This document shows positions 23,791-34,200 of a stretch of DNA of 64,000 bases, piece by piece. Numbering within the stretch: the first letter of the stretch is position 1; the number at the start of each line of letters is the position of its first letter. The stretch comes from Setophaga petechia (lineage: Eukaryota; Chordata; Aves; Passeriformes; Parulidae), in assembly GCA_024362935.1 (NCBI GenBank), contig JANCRA010000003.1, forward strand, positions 50,505,844 through 50,569,843, in the 5' to 3' direction. The notes below the pieces were generated by a model, which ran no database searches, was not told where the DNA came from, and saw nothing but the letters and a program-made list of their open reading frames with translations. Made by a program: the position numbers and the translations under genes.

Positions 23791-26700
23791 GTGAGTGGCG
23801 GCGGCGGGGACGGGGACGGGGACGGGGATGGGGATGGGGCCGGGGGTGACACTGCTGTCCCCTCTCTCTGTCTGCCCGCAGGTCTGCTGGAGATCCGCGC
23901 CGTGGCCGTGCGCACCGTGGCCATCAAGGGCGTGCAGAGCTCCCGGTACCTGTGCATGGACGAGGCGGGGCGGCTGTACGGGCAGGTGAGACCCGCGATG
24001 CTGCCCCCGGGGGGGTTTTACACTCTGCAACAGTGGTGCTCTAATAATGGGGTAACAAAGCCTCCAGGTGTCCGCCACCGTCCCTCCCCCACCGCCTCTT
24101 CTCCCGAGGAGCTGCGGTTCTCGTCACCGTCACTGTGGGGATTGTTAGAAGGCAGAAAGGAAACGTCCTTTAGAGAGTAAATGATGTTTTGCGTGTCCCC
24201 TGCCAAAATATACCGAAAGTACAGCCCAGGGAAAAATTGCATTTAGGTTTAAAATTCTCATCGGTGGGAGACTGTGATTCTGCTGCAGGAATAGATTAAG
24301 CTCTGCCATAGAATATGAGCAATTCCTCACTGTTCAGGTCAGGTATTCTGGAAAAAAAATGAAAAAAAGATTGATCCTTTGGAGAAGACTTGCAGCCAGC
24401 TGGCTGCCGGGCATACAACTCCCAGGAACATGGGTTGCTATCTCTTAGGAAGCTGCAGACGGGAAAAGGATTTTGAGGGAGAAAGGATGCTTCTCCACTG
24501 CCTCACTTCTGCCCTGCTATAACAGCACAGCTGAGGGACTCTGAGGGCTTGGAGAGTTACATGCCCTTCTGATGCCACTAGATCAGCTTTTTCACTAGGT
24601 TTAGCAACTAGTCTTTGACATAAACTCTGATTTTTAAGGCATGTGAATACATTCTTGACTCTAGAATTTGACAGGTGCAGTTCAGATTTGGTCTGTACAG
24701 AAGCCTGAGTTTCACAGAGCGATGGCTTTTCATGATGCCACAGTAAAGATACAGCTTGATTCTTTTTTGATTACTCCAGCAAAATTTCTGCTGATTTTAA
24801 TCAGGAAAGGACTTGGCCCATTCTCAAAACTCCCAGTATCTTTAATAACAGCAACACTGATGTTTCTGAATGTGGATAAAATTAAGAATGCAGAACACAG
24901 AATTAAGCTTTTCTTCCTGAATTTCGTTGCTTTTCTGGGCTCAAACCAGTCAAGGCTAAGATGAGGTGCATAGGTTCAGATGATATGGTAGGTCAATTAT
25001 TAGCTTCATTCTTTAATGTATATCCAAAACAAATCAGAGCCTGGATTCTTCTCCCATTGGAGCTACCAGCTGAACTTGAGTAATCAGAGAATTTTAAAAT
25101 GGCTTTCCTACAGCACCATTTTGAAGGCATACATGTTGACAGGAACTGCATATGTTGGTGTAGTGTATTTTATTCAGGCTGGAGTTTTAGTCTGACAACA
25201 CAGCAGCACGTGGCTGTGCTGTTCCATCTCCGTGCTGGGAACACCTGCTGTCACCTCTGTGCTCACAGCCCAGGCAGGCAGCTCTGCAGGTAAATCTCAG
25301 CCTTATCAGCACCACGCTCAGGACTGGGAGAACAAAAGGGCAGACACGGTGTCTGGGGGCTGGACCTGTGCTCCTGCAGCTTGGCCTGTTTTGACACTGG
25401 AAAACTGATGACTGGGGTTGGTTTTTGAATGTGCTGTGTGCTGTAGTCAGTAGTTTAGGGGAAATGCTGAATCTACTGACATACTGTAATTCCTCCTGTG
25501 AAAAAAATCCCTCCTGTGGGGGGAAAAAATCTGGAAATACTTAAAAAGTCTGTTTGGTACTTGTTTAAAAAAACAGACTAGAGATCATCCCAATGTAGTG
25601 AAGAGGGAAAGGTATAGCTGAGACACAGGGACTAAATATCTGTTGTTTATAGCGTGCACTTCTTGAGCAAGAATCTTTTTTATTTCATCATCCTTTTTTG
25701 TGAGGCTGAGCACTCATAAGACAGTCAACAATCCAGCCCCAATTTTTTGTCATATACACATATTTTTCTGAGATATAATGTGTGTGTGTAAGGATAAACA
25801 TTGCACCATTTTATTTGAAGAAAACTTTTTTAAAAATTACTTTATTAATTTAAAACATGCTTTTGAAAGATAACCAAATGCACACCCTTAATTTTACTCC
25901 ATGTTACAGAGGGTGCCTGAGAAAGGCCCAAAAGTATTAAATATGCTCTCTGTTCAGACAGGCAGAACATTCATGTAAGGACACTTCTGTCTCTGCAGAC
26001 TGAGACATAATCAGCAATTCTCTTTTATTGACCAAGGTTCAATCACCTGCAGTAGCTGAGACTGAAATAGCAACAGAGTTGTAAGAAGCACAACTCAAGT
26101 GCTGGTGTAAAGATCTAGAGAGGTCTGACCTGCTGATATGGGTTCAAGATACAAATATAACATATTATTTTATTATTTATTTTTATATATATATATATAT
26201 ATTCATATTTACAACTTAAGATGTTACAGGTATATAATATCTGTACAGGCCGTTGCAAATGTAATCCTACAAATTCATAGCTAAGAAAATACATTCTTCT
26301 GTACAAAGTCCTAACTTATGCTGGTATTAATTCAACAGTTCTCATGTTAACATGGAAATGACACTTTGTAAAAGGGTCTTTGGCAAGTTCACTAAATTCT
26401 GAGTGGAAAAAGATGGAAATTACCTTTTAGCATTGTTTTACTGATTGGCCACACTGCCTTTCTATCCTGAAGCCCTTGCACAGGCAGATCTCTAACAGAG
26501 CAGGAGTTACATGCTTGGATTAGGACTTTTGACTGCAATTAAGGACAATTCATCTAAATCTGCTCTGGCATCTGAGACTTTTTTCCCAGTGCTCAAACAG
26601 GGTAAGTGTGGTGGCTGTGGAGAAGCACATCCCAGGATTCAAAGCTTATTTAATGGGATGGACATGGAAAGAACTTCAGGGGTTCTGGAACGAAATAGAA

Positions 26701-27233
26701 TAGAATAGAATAGAATAGAATAGAATAGAATAGAATAGAATAGAATAGAATAGAATAGGAATAGAATAGGAAAGGGATTGGGAAAGCCAGGATACCACCA
26801 ATGAGGAACTAGGACTTTTCCCATCCAAGGTTTGTTTTGTGGTTGAATACACGCAGCCTGGTGGGCATATTTGTCATTCTCACTATCCCTTGCTTTTCAG
26901 CTCAGATATTCCACTGAAGACTGTTCCTTTGAGGAGGAGATTCGCCCAGACGGCTACAACGTGTATAGATCCAAAAAACATGGAATATCAGTGTCTTTGA
27001 GCAGTGCCAAACAAAGACAGCAGTTCAAGGGGAAAGATTTCCTTCCCCTGTCTCACTTCTTGCCCATGATCAACACAGTGCCCATGGAGTCAGCAGACTT
27101 TGGTGAATATGGTGATTACAGCCAGGCCTTCGAGCCAGAGGCGTTCTCCTCGCCCCTGGAGACGGACAGCATGGATCCCTTTGGCATTGCCTCCAAACTG
27201 TCCCCAGTGAAAAGCCCCAGCTTCCAGAACTGA
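23565..27233 (+). CDS. FGF19: Fibroblast growth factor 19 (three coding exons)
   Basis: Exons 23565-23790, 23882-23985 and 26901-27233 join with consistent phase to 220 aa (human: 216). FGF19 is a secreted endocrine FGF that signals through FGFR4 (and other FGFRs) with beta-Klotho; in mammals it is induced by bile acids via FXR, and in chick it acts in inner-ear and eye induction. Residues 1 to about 24 are an Ala/Leu-rich signal peptide. The beta-trefoil core spans about 40-170, with Cys56, Cys100 and Cys118. The C-terminal tail carries the SSPLETDSMDPFG block and a final SPSF, the beta-Klotho-binding end. Human Cys70, partner of Cys58, has no counterpart here (VDAAGSQ). The ATG is chosen because the signal peptide starts there and the TATA box lies 50 bp upstream. 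Splice sites are GT-AG. Neighbour LTO1 follows on the same strand, as in other vertebrates. Confidence 0.97.
23791..23881 (+). other. FGF19: FGF19 intron 1, 91 bp with G-run array
   Basis: Very short GT-AG intron. From 23805 to 23847 it carries tandem GGGGAC/GGGGAT units, seven G-runs of four or five, a strong G-quadruplex pattern on the coding strand. The acceptor is 'ctgcccgcag'. Confidence 0.9.
23882..23985 (+). CDS. FGF19: FGF19 coding exon 2
   Basis: 104 nt, completing codon 76 (Ser) through residue 110. It reads LLEIRAVAVRTVAIKGV then SSRYLCM, matching the family core. Donor GTGAGA; ends in phase 0. Confidence 0.96.
26184..26202. repeat. (TA)n microsatellite
   Basis: About nine TA units in FGF19 intron 2. 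Confidence 0.9.
26693..26770. repeat. (TAGAA)n microsatellite
   Basis: About a dozen near-perfect pentamers, with interruptions at the 3' end, 130 bp before FGF19 exon 3. Confidence 0.95.
26901..27233 (+). CDS. FGF19: FGF19 coding exon 3 and stop
   Basis: 333 nt after a 'tgcttttcag' acceptor. It encodes LRYSTEDCSFEEEIRPDGYN to the C-terminus, 110 residues plus TGA. It carries the end of the trefoil (SSAKQRQ, FLPLSHFLPM) and the beta-Klotho-binding tail. Confidence 0.97.
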   Translation, partial: LRYSTEDCSFEEEIRPDGYNVYRSKKHGISVSLSSAKQRQQFKGKDFLPLSHFLPMINTVPMESADFGEYGDYSQAFEPEAFSSPLETDSMDPFGIASKLSPVKSPSFQN

Positions 27234-28403
27234 CTGTGCTCCCACACATGTTTTCACAGAAATATTGAAGAGGACTGTAGGGTTTGTAGCTTTCTGTGTA
27301 GTGATATTTGGGAACTTTTTTGTGTGTTTGAGTATGGAGCCAACCTTGTCCTTGTTGTACCTGTTAGAGATGAGTGCCTGTTCTATAGTCTAAAGAATTG
27401 CCTGTCCATAGTTTTGTTTGTAAAAGCAGGATTAAATGTGAAAAGTTTAGCAGCCTTATCAGAATTCCTCCATAGGTGGTGATAAAATAACTGTAATTTT
27501 TCTACACCAGCTTCACTTCCACATATATTCACCTGTTATAGCTGCTCATACAAGCAAATGCAGAAAACCTTTTCCTCTTCAGAGATCTAAACTCAAACAC
27601 TTGGACCAAAACTAAATGAAGGAAAACATCCTACCAGATGTAACTTGAGTTAATGCTGCTTCTTTAAAGGGCTGCTAACAACATTCTGGGGAGGACCCCC
27701 TATGGAAAGCATACTACTGAACAAACAAATCTGCTTGTACATTGTGCTTTTTCTTCCCTTAGAAAATAAGAGAAGAAAGGGAAAAATTTCTCCCTTCCCT
27801 TACTGCTAAGAGGTACTTTGGGAAACTTGATCGTTGATTTCTTTTGTAGTCTAAATTATGTTCTCTGTGGCATCAGAATCACCCAGCAGAGTTCTCATCA
27901 AAATCAGTGAGGATTCAGTGTGTGGTTGGAAGAGTGCCCAGGGCTAGAATTGATGTTCATCAGGTAGGGAATGAGCAGCTCAAATGAATGTTTAAATGAA
28001 GATTGTGTTGTATATAAGCATGTATATGTCATTAGCAAACAGAGAAAAACACTGAGAACGGATGTATAGGTCAAATCAGTTGTAAAATAGGGTTTTGTGT
28101 TCAGCCTTTAAGCACCAGGAATTCTTTCAAGTCACTTCCAGCCTTGATTCAGCATCCATGGGAATCAGTGGAGAGATGGTTTAGTGAGTGAAAAGCTGCA
28201 GAACTGGGTCAGGATTCTCCTTGCAAGAAGGGATTGTGAAGACCTCTGGCCAAGGCACCCAAATGTCTTCAAGTTCTGCTCTCCCTCTGAAAAGATTCAA
28301 TGAAGGAATAGCCAAGGTGAAGCCAAAGGGGGGAAAAAAAAAAGGATGGTTCAGGGATTCTACTTGTTTCCAGAGGTTCATTTGTGAGAGAGATTTCTGT
28401 ACC

Positions 28404-28429
28404 AAAAAAAAAAAAAAAAAAAAAAAAAA
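28404..28429. repeat. Poly(A) run, 26 nt
   Basis: Uninterrupted A run inside the FGF19 3'UTR. Confidence 0.95.
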
Positions 28430-28720
28430 GGAAAAAACTTTACTGGAAATACCGGCATTCTTCTGACCTAGCACTTCATTGCCAATGCAATATTTATAAT
28501 TAATTTATTGAATATGTACATCTGTTTATTTTGTTACTGTTATTTATGCTCAAAATTCTATTTATATACTTCTGAATGTGGGTTTTTTAGTTGTAACAAT
28601 TCTTGTGCAGTTTTGTAATCAACAGAATTTTAGCCAACAATAGCCAATTTTTAAATAGCTGTAATTTTAGCTAATTCTTAAATTTCTGTGCATTATCATT
28701 AGTGTAATGTGTACATTTGC

Positions 28721-28726
28721 AATAAA
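28721..28726 (+). terminator. FGF19: FGF19 polyadenylation signal
   Basis: AATAAA 1.49 kb after the stop, at the end of the AU-rich block and followed by T-rich 'actcttctgtctctccc'. Cleavage expected near 28740-28750. Confidence 0.7.
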
Positions 28727-28745
28727 AGAGAAAATCATCTTCAAC

Positions 28746-30489
28746 ACTGATATCTACTCAACTCTTCTGTCTCTCCCTAAGTACCATACCAACACATCTT
28801 TTAAATTCCTCCAGAGATGGCGACTTAACCACTTCCCTTGACAAAAAAATCCTGTGGGTAGAAGGCTGCTCCCATTTAAAAATGGGAACCATTCTAACCA
28901 GTGCTGCCAGAGAGAAAAGTGGTGTGAGTTTTGCCTGAAAAAGATGTCAGTTTCTGGCAGGAAAAGAGCCCAAATGCTTCCATTTGGAAATGCTGTGAGA
29001 CACAGGAACAGCAGATTTCTTGGCTGGCAAACATCTCCCATGGTGTTTTCCCATTCTCTTTTGTGCTGAGCCACTGCCACACATCCAGAGGGTTCCTACT
29101 CCTCGTTTGCTGGAAGAGGTAGTTCTGATTTCCAGGTTGTTTTATTCCAAAACTTTTCCAGTTTCAGGGGGTTTCATTTCCAGTTTTGATCAGTCACGAT
29201 ATTTTCTTTGAACGCATTTCAAAACCTTTGTAAAAAAAAAAAAAAAAAAAAAAAACCCAGAAAACAAAATAATATAAGAATGAACTTTTAAAGTTTGGGC
29301 AAGAAAAGAAAAAGAACACGTTTTTGCTAAAAAATTGCACAGATTTGACAGGAAACATGGCAAATAATGGATTTTGGAGGGTATACAGTTTAATTGACCT
29401 AGTGAGAGATTTTTTAGGTGGGTGTAACATTGTGAATATTTCTCAAGGGTGCAAAGACAGGCAACCTTGCATTTTAGGAACATCATCATGAGCTCTCTTG
29501 TGACCCTATTTGCTGACACCTTTGGCTTATATTCTTCCAGCGGCAGGCGGCACGACGATTTTTCCTGCAACAGCATGGTTAGAGGTTGGTTCAATATTTA
29601 TTCAGACAAAGGGAAGAATGCCAGGAGCTAAATTAACCCATACCACTTCCTGGAGAGCGTCAGTTTTCGTTGGAGTTTTCCCATCCCAGCTCTGACCAAA
29701 CCTGGCTGTTTTGCTTATAAAATCTGACAAGATCGCGGCTTGAGGTGGGAGGATTGCTGGGAAACGCTTCCCCTGCCCTGCGACACCTGACTCGGTCAGG
29801 AACCGGGTGGGCAAAACCTCCAAGGAGCACCTTCGGTTCTGTGGGAATGTAAACACCGTCAGTACACCCCATCCCCTGCCCACGAGAGCTCCTCAAAGGC
29901 AGGGGGACAATGGAGGTGCTTTCATTTGCAACAGCACATTTTACAGCCCCGGAACGTTTTTAAAGCTCAGGTGTCAAATGTCTCCTTGGGAAGTCTCAGC
30001 TGGAAGCTGTGATGTGCAAATACGAGATGCTAGAGGAGCGGGGAGGCTGCAGGAAAGGGGATACTGAGCGTGTTCATTTCCACTGGTAGGAAGTGTGAAA
30101 GCCTATAAATCAATTCAAAGTCATTGTGCCCACTTTACCTCTGCTCAAATCACTGAAACGCTGTTGGTGGAAAATTTGGGGGCCACTCATTCTGCTCTGC
30201 CAGTGTACTTTTCATATGAATGGGGAAAAACTGGATACATTTAATAAAATTTCCCTTTCTTCTTCCTCAAAAATATGCATATTCCAACACTAGGGTGGCA
30301 GAACAGTGTGACCCAGAGCCACATTTTATTAAGTATCCGGAAAATAATAGTATAACTTAACTTTAAAACTCGTGCTTCTAAATGAGTATAAATATTTCAC
30401 TAGTGTTGATCTGTAAGTATTTTAATAGAGCAGCCTAGAAAGGTACACTACAGTTTGGGTGGGAATTAACACCAAAAATATTTATGCTT
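28746..30489. other. Intergenic FGF19-LTO1
   Basis: No gene seen. Contains a 24-nt A run (29232-29255); the remainder looks single-copy. Confidence 0.5.
29232..29255. repeat. Poly(A) run, 24 nt
   Basis: Uninterrupted A run in the FGF19-LTO1 interval. Confidence 0.95.
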
Positions 30490-30690
30490 TAGAATCATAG
30501 GCTGGTTTGTGTCGGAACGGACTTTAAAGGGACTTTCATTCCAGGGCCAGAGACACCTTTCCAGGTTGCTCAGAGCCCTATCCAACCTGGCCCTGGACAC
30601 TTCCTAGGCAGGGATCGTGCATCCACAGCTTCTCTGGGCAGCCTGCGCCAGGGCCGCACCACCCTCACAGGGAACAATAGTGGAGACACA
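30490..30690 (-). mobile_element. CR1 LINE fragment, reversed
   Basis: The + strand has 'agaatcataggctggtttg', 'ggttgctcagagccctatcc', 'aacctggccctggacacttc' and 'ttctctgggcagcctgcgcc', the reverse complement of a CR1 3' end. Confidence 0.85.
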
Positions 30691-30774
30691 CCAAAAATAC
30701 ACTTCTTGAAAGCCACAGACACCAATATGAGAGAGATGTGCAAACTCTGTTATTCCATGAGCAGCAACAGCAGC

Positions 30775-30885
30775 CGGGAGAACGGCCTGGAGCTGCCTCA
30801 GGCTCAGGTTGGATATCGGAACAAGGCTCCTCAACCACAGCGAGCCCGGGCACCGGACCAGGCTCCGCACGGTAAGGCGGAACTG
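30775..30885 (+). mobile_element. CR1-like remnant
   Basis: 'acggcctggagctgcctcag' followed by 'caggttggatatcgga' resembles the block just before the 'tggaacaggctgcc' part of CR1, in sense orientation. It is short and diverged. Confidence 0.55.
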
Positions 30886-30911
30886 AAGCGGGGTCTGGAC
30901 ACGGCTTTGAG

Positions 30912-31020
30912 GCACAGGGTGGGATTTCTGGGAGGCGGGGTAGGATTTTGGGCACACTGGGTGGGATTTTGGGCACACTGGGTGGGATTTTGGGCACACT
31001 GGGTGGGATTTTTGGAACAC
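30912..31020. repeat. 21-bp minisatellite upstream of LTO1
   Basis: About four to five copies of a 21-bp unit (cacactgggtgggattttggg and variants), ending about 180 bp before the LTO1 ATG. The central copies are nearly identical. Confidence 0.9.
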
Positions 31021-31197
31021 CGAGGTTTCCCCATGGACGGCCGGGGTCGGGATCTGTGGCGGCGCTCGGGCGGCCTCTGGTGGCCGCACGCCATCGCCGC
31101 GCCTGTGGGCGTGGCTTACGCGCAGGGGGCGTGGTCTCTGATTATGAGCCACGCCCCCTCCCGCGCGCCGTCCGCTCCCGGCGTGCCTCGCGCCGCG
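31021..31197 (+). promoter_or_regulatory. LTO1: LTO1 promoter region, GC/CACCC boxes
   Basis: CpG-rich, TATA-less. It contains several KLF/Sp-type sites: GGGCGTGG near 31107, GGGGGCGTGG at 31125-31134 and its inverse CCACGCCCCC at 31149-31158. The last two form an 11-bp inverted repeat with a 14-nt spacer. A housekeeping-type promoter is inferred. Confidence 0.6.
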
Positions 31198-31238
31198 ATG
31201 GCCGACCTGTTCGATGGGATCGTGATGGCCGAGCAGAG
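31198..31238 (+). CDS. LTO1: LTO1 coding exon 1
   Basis: 41 nt encoding MADLFDGIVMAEQ plus AG of Arg14; donor GTGAGG. Too short to stand out as an open frame; identified by similarity to the conserved FDAIVMADER start. Confidence 0.93.
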
Positions 31239-34200
31239 GTGAGGGCACAGAGCGAGCCTGGAGCGGCCCCACAGGGGCTTCTCTACAACACAAGGCTCCC
31301 CCGGGCCTCCGCTTCCCTCTGGGAGCTGCCAGGAGAGCGTCAGGGAAAGAAGGGCGAGCGCTGAGCCCGAGGAGGAGGGCGGGGAAATCTCGCCTCCCTG
31401 CGCGTTGTGAGGGAGCGAGTGGCGCGAACGGCCTGGAGCTGAGTCAGGGGAGGTTGGGGTCGGATATCAGGGAAGGGTTCTTCGTACAGGGGATGGTCGG
31501 ACGGTGGAACAGGCTGCCAGGGGAATTGGTGTCGGCGCAGAGTGGGACCCACGCCGGCAGGCCGGGTTGATGGGCTGAGGCCAGCGGGATGAGGATCAGC
31601 AAGGCCGAGTGCAGCCGGGTCCAGCCCTGGGGCCCCCTCAATCCTCTGCAGCTTTCCAGGATAGCGGGAGAGTCCCCGCAAAGCATCCCAAAAGGAAAGG
31701 GCCTGGGGGTGCTGGCCGAGAGCTGCTGAACACGAGCCCAGGTGTGTCCAGGTAGCCAAGAAGGACAATGGCATCCTGGCATTGTCAGCGGGAGCAGGGC
31801 AGTGACCATCCCCCTGTTCTGGGCACCTCTGAGGCCCCACCTTGAATCATGGGGTCAGTTTTGGGTCCCACGCTACAGGAAAGACTGTGAGGTGCTGGAG
31901 TGTGTCCAGAGAAGGGAATTGAGCTGGGGCAGGCTCTGGAGCACAAGTTGGATGAGAAGTGGCTGGAGGTGCTCAGCCTGGAGAAAAGGAGGCTCAGAGA
32001 GAACCTTCTCTCTCTCTACAACTCCCTGACAGGAGCCCCCTGTATGGGGCCAGACTTTACTCCCTGGTAACAAGTGACAGGACAAAAAGAAGTGGCCTTG
32101 AGCTGCACCAGAGGAGGTTTAAGTTGGACATGAGGAGGAATTTCTTTCATGGAAGAGGCTGCTAGGCCTTGGAAGGGGCTGTCCAGGGAGCTGCTGGAGT
32201 CACCACTTCTGGAGGTGCCCAAGGAACAGCTGAATGTGACACTTAGGGCTGGTTGACACAGTGATGATCATTCAAAGGTTTGACTGGAATCATTCAGTCC
32301 ACTCAGAGGTCTTTCCCAATGAAAACAAGCCTGTGATTCTGGGATTTAAATTTATTTTATGTGGTATTTCTAAGCTTTGGAGGCGATGGACATTTCTGTT
32401 GCCTGGGACCACTCGTGTGTGGTGTGAGTGGACAGGAGATTAACCAAGCTGTGGTTCTGCACTGCCAGGTTCCACAGGGAGATTAACCAAGCTGTGGTTC
32501 TGCACTCCTGGGTTCCACAGGGAGATTAACCAAGCTGTGGTTCTGCACTCCTGGGTTCCATGGGGAGATTAACCAAGCTGTGGTTCTGCACTCCTGGGTT
32601 CCACAGGGAGATTAACCAAGCTGTGGTTCTGCACTGCCAGGTTCCACAGGGAGATTAACCAAGCTGTGGTTCTGCACTGCCAGGTTCCACAGGGACATTA
32701 ACCAAGCTGTGGTTCTGCACTCCCAGGTTCCATGGGGAGATTAACCAAGCTGTGGTTCTGCACTGCCAGGTTCCACAGGGAGATTAACGAAGCTGTGGTT
32801 CTGCTCTCCCAGGTTCCACGGGGAGATTAACCAAGCTGTGGTTCTGCACTGCCAGGTTCCACGGGGAGGGCTACCAGGAGGGGCTTGCAGAGGGCAGCCA
32901 CGCTGGCATGGATGAGGGCAGGAGGCATGGAGCACTGCACGGAGCCAGGGTGGGCTCAGAGGTAAGCAGGGAAACTCTTCTGCACTGGAATCCTATTCTT
33001 GTCCTTAGAAAATGACAGCCCCACAGAAATTTCCAGGCTCAGGCCTGCTGTGTTTCACTGCTCTGCTGTCTGTGGCCAGGAAGGCCCATAAAGCTGCTTT
33101 AAAGGTGCTGTTTTGAGCTGGAGGGTTCAGTAGATGCACTTGTGTTTTCTCAGCTTATTTGCTGCATGGAGCTTTGGTAATATTTTTTCCCAAATTTATA
33201 GCTAAAGGTCCCCCTGCTCCCCAGTACTATCTCCTGTGGCCCAGCGTAGGGAAAATCATGGAATGTGGAGCCACAAAGAGGCAGTTCTGTGTGTCTCCTG
33301 CACTCTTTGTTAATTCTGAAGCTGTGAGGGTTTGTGGCACTGCTCCTCTTCTGCACACCTGGATCAGTAACCATTCCTAGGAATTCAGGGGCTGGACACA
33401 GGGTGGGAGGCACCTCAGCTTGTCCCATGTGTCCACTCCAGTTTGTCACAGGATGAGAATGCCAAGAGCAGCCTCCAGAGCTGGATGGTTTGTACAGAAT
33501 GGTCCTGGGCAGACCACAAGAGAGAACTGCTGCAATCTCCTCATACTGGGAAAGCTCCAGAGGGAGGCAGGACTGGACACATCAAGTGAGAGGGTGGCTT
33601 GGGTTACCTTGTACTTGTCAGCCTTTCCAGCTTGGAAGCACATTTGTGTACCCAGGGTTTATTTTCCCAAAGAGTGAGATACAGTGTAGTGCTTTATTTT
33701 TGTTCCACTGTCTATGCTCTGGGTGTGTCCTTTGGGCGTTTTCTTTCCCTCATGACTCTTTAAAATTAATTTTAGATTGGCTGCTACCTTGGGTTTGCAC
33801 TGACGTGGCACTGTCTGCTCCAGAAATGCACAGATCCAAAGAACAGGTGAGGTTAAAAAGGCTTAAAGTCATTTCACTGTGGCTTCCATTCTTCTCTTCA
33901 CATCTTTTTGTTCTGTCCCATTTTGATTAATCTGTCTGCCAGAATTGCCTTTTTGGTTGCATTTCTTTATTTTGCCCAGTCACCTAATCAGTATTTTTGT
34001 TGATTCTTGAATATTTTTCAACTTTGGCCTGGTAAGTTGAAATGGAAGCCTTAAATCTGTCAGTTGTGCTTAATTCCCAATCTGGAATAATTCCTAGTTA
34101 GGATAATTTCTTATTTAAGAATATAGAACACACCTGAGAGTGGGCTGAATAGGAGAAGTTGAATTAAAGAAGGATGGAGGGCTGGGTTTTGGGCTCTGGA

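Larger units (their letters stand above)
23986..26900 (+). other. FGF19: FGF19 intron 2
   Basis: 2.9-kb intron with no other gene seen. It contains AT-rich stretches, a TA run (26184-26202) and a TAGAA microsatellite (26693-26770). AGGTCA nuclear-receptor half sites occur at 24336-24341 and near 24988. I found no clear IR-1 element of the kind FXR uses in mammalian FGF19. Confidence 0.8.
27234..28745 (+). other. FGF19: FGF19 3'UTR
   Basis: About 1.5 kb between the stop and the polyadenylation signal. It includes an internal run of 26 A at 28404-28429 that could misprime oligo-dT, and a cluster of AUUUA-type words at about 28489-28566 (tatttata, atttattg, tatttatg), which suggests an unstable mRNA. 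Extent inferred from the AATAAA. Confidence 0.7.
31239..32855 (+). other. LTO1: LTO1 intron 1
   Basis: 1.6-kb intron, largely CR1-derived (31420-32342), with its last 0.4 kb made of a 43-bp tandem array running into exon 2. Confidence 0.9.

Noticed and set aside
24330..24345. Possible FXR element in FGF19 intron 2
   Set aside because: Only an AGGTCA half site, without the inverted partner at 1-nt spacing.
33420..33677. Possible LTO1 exon 3 from the peptide with YLSAFPAWK
   Set aside because: The frame lacks the IGCY start and phase; the true exon at 33776-33846 matches the family and both splice phases.
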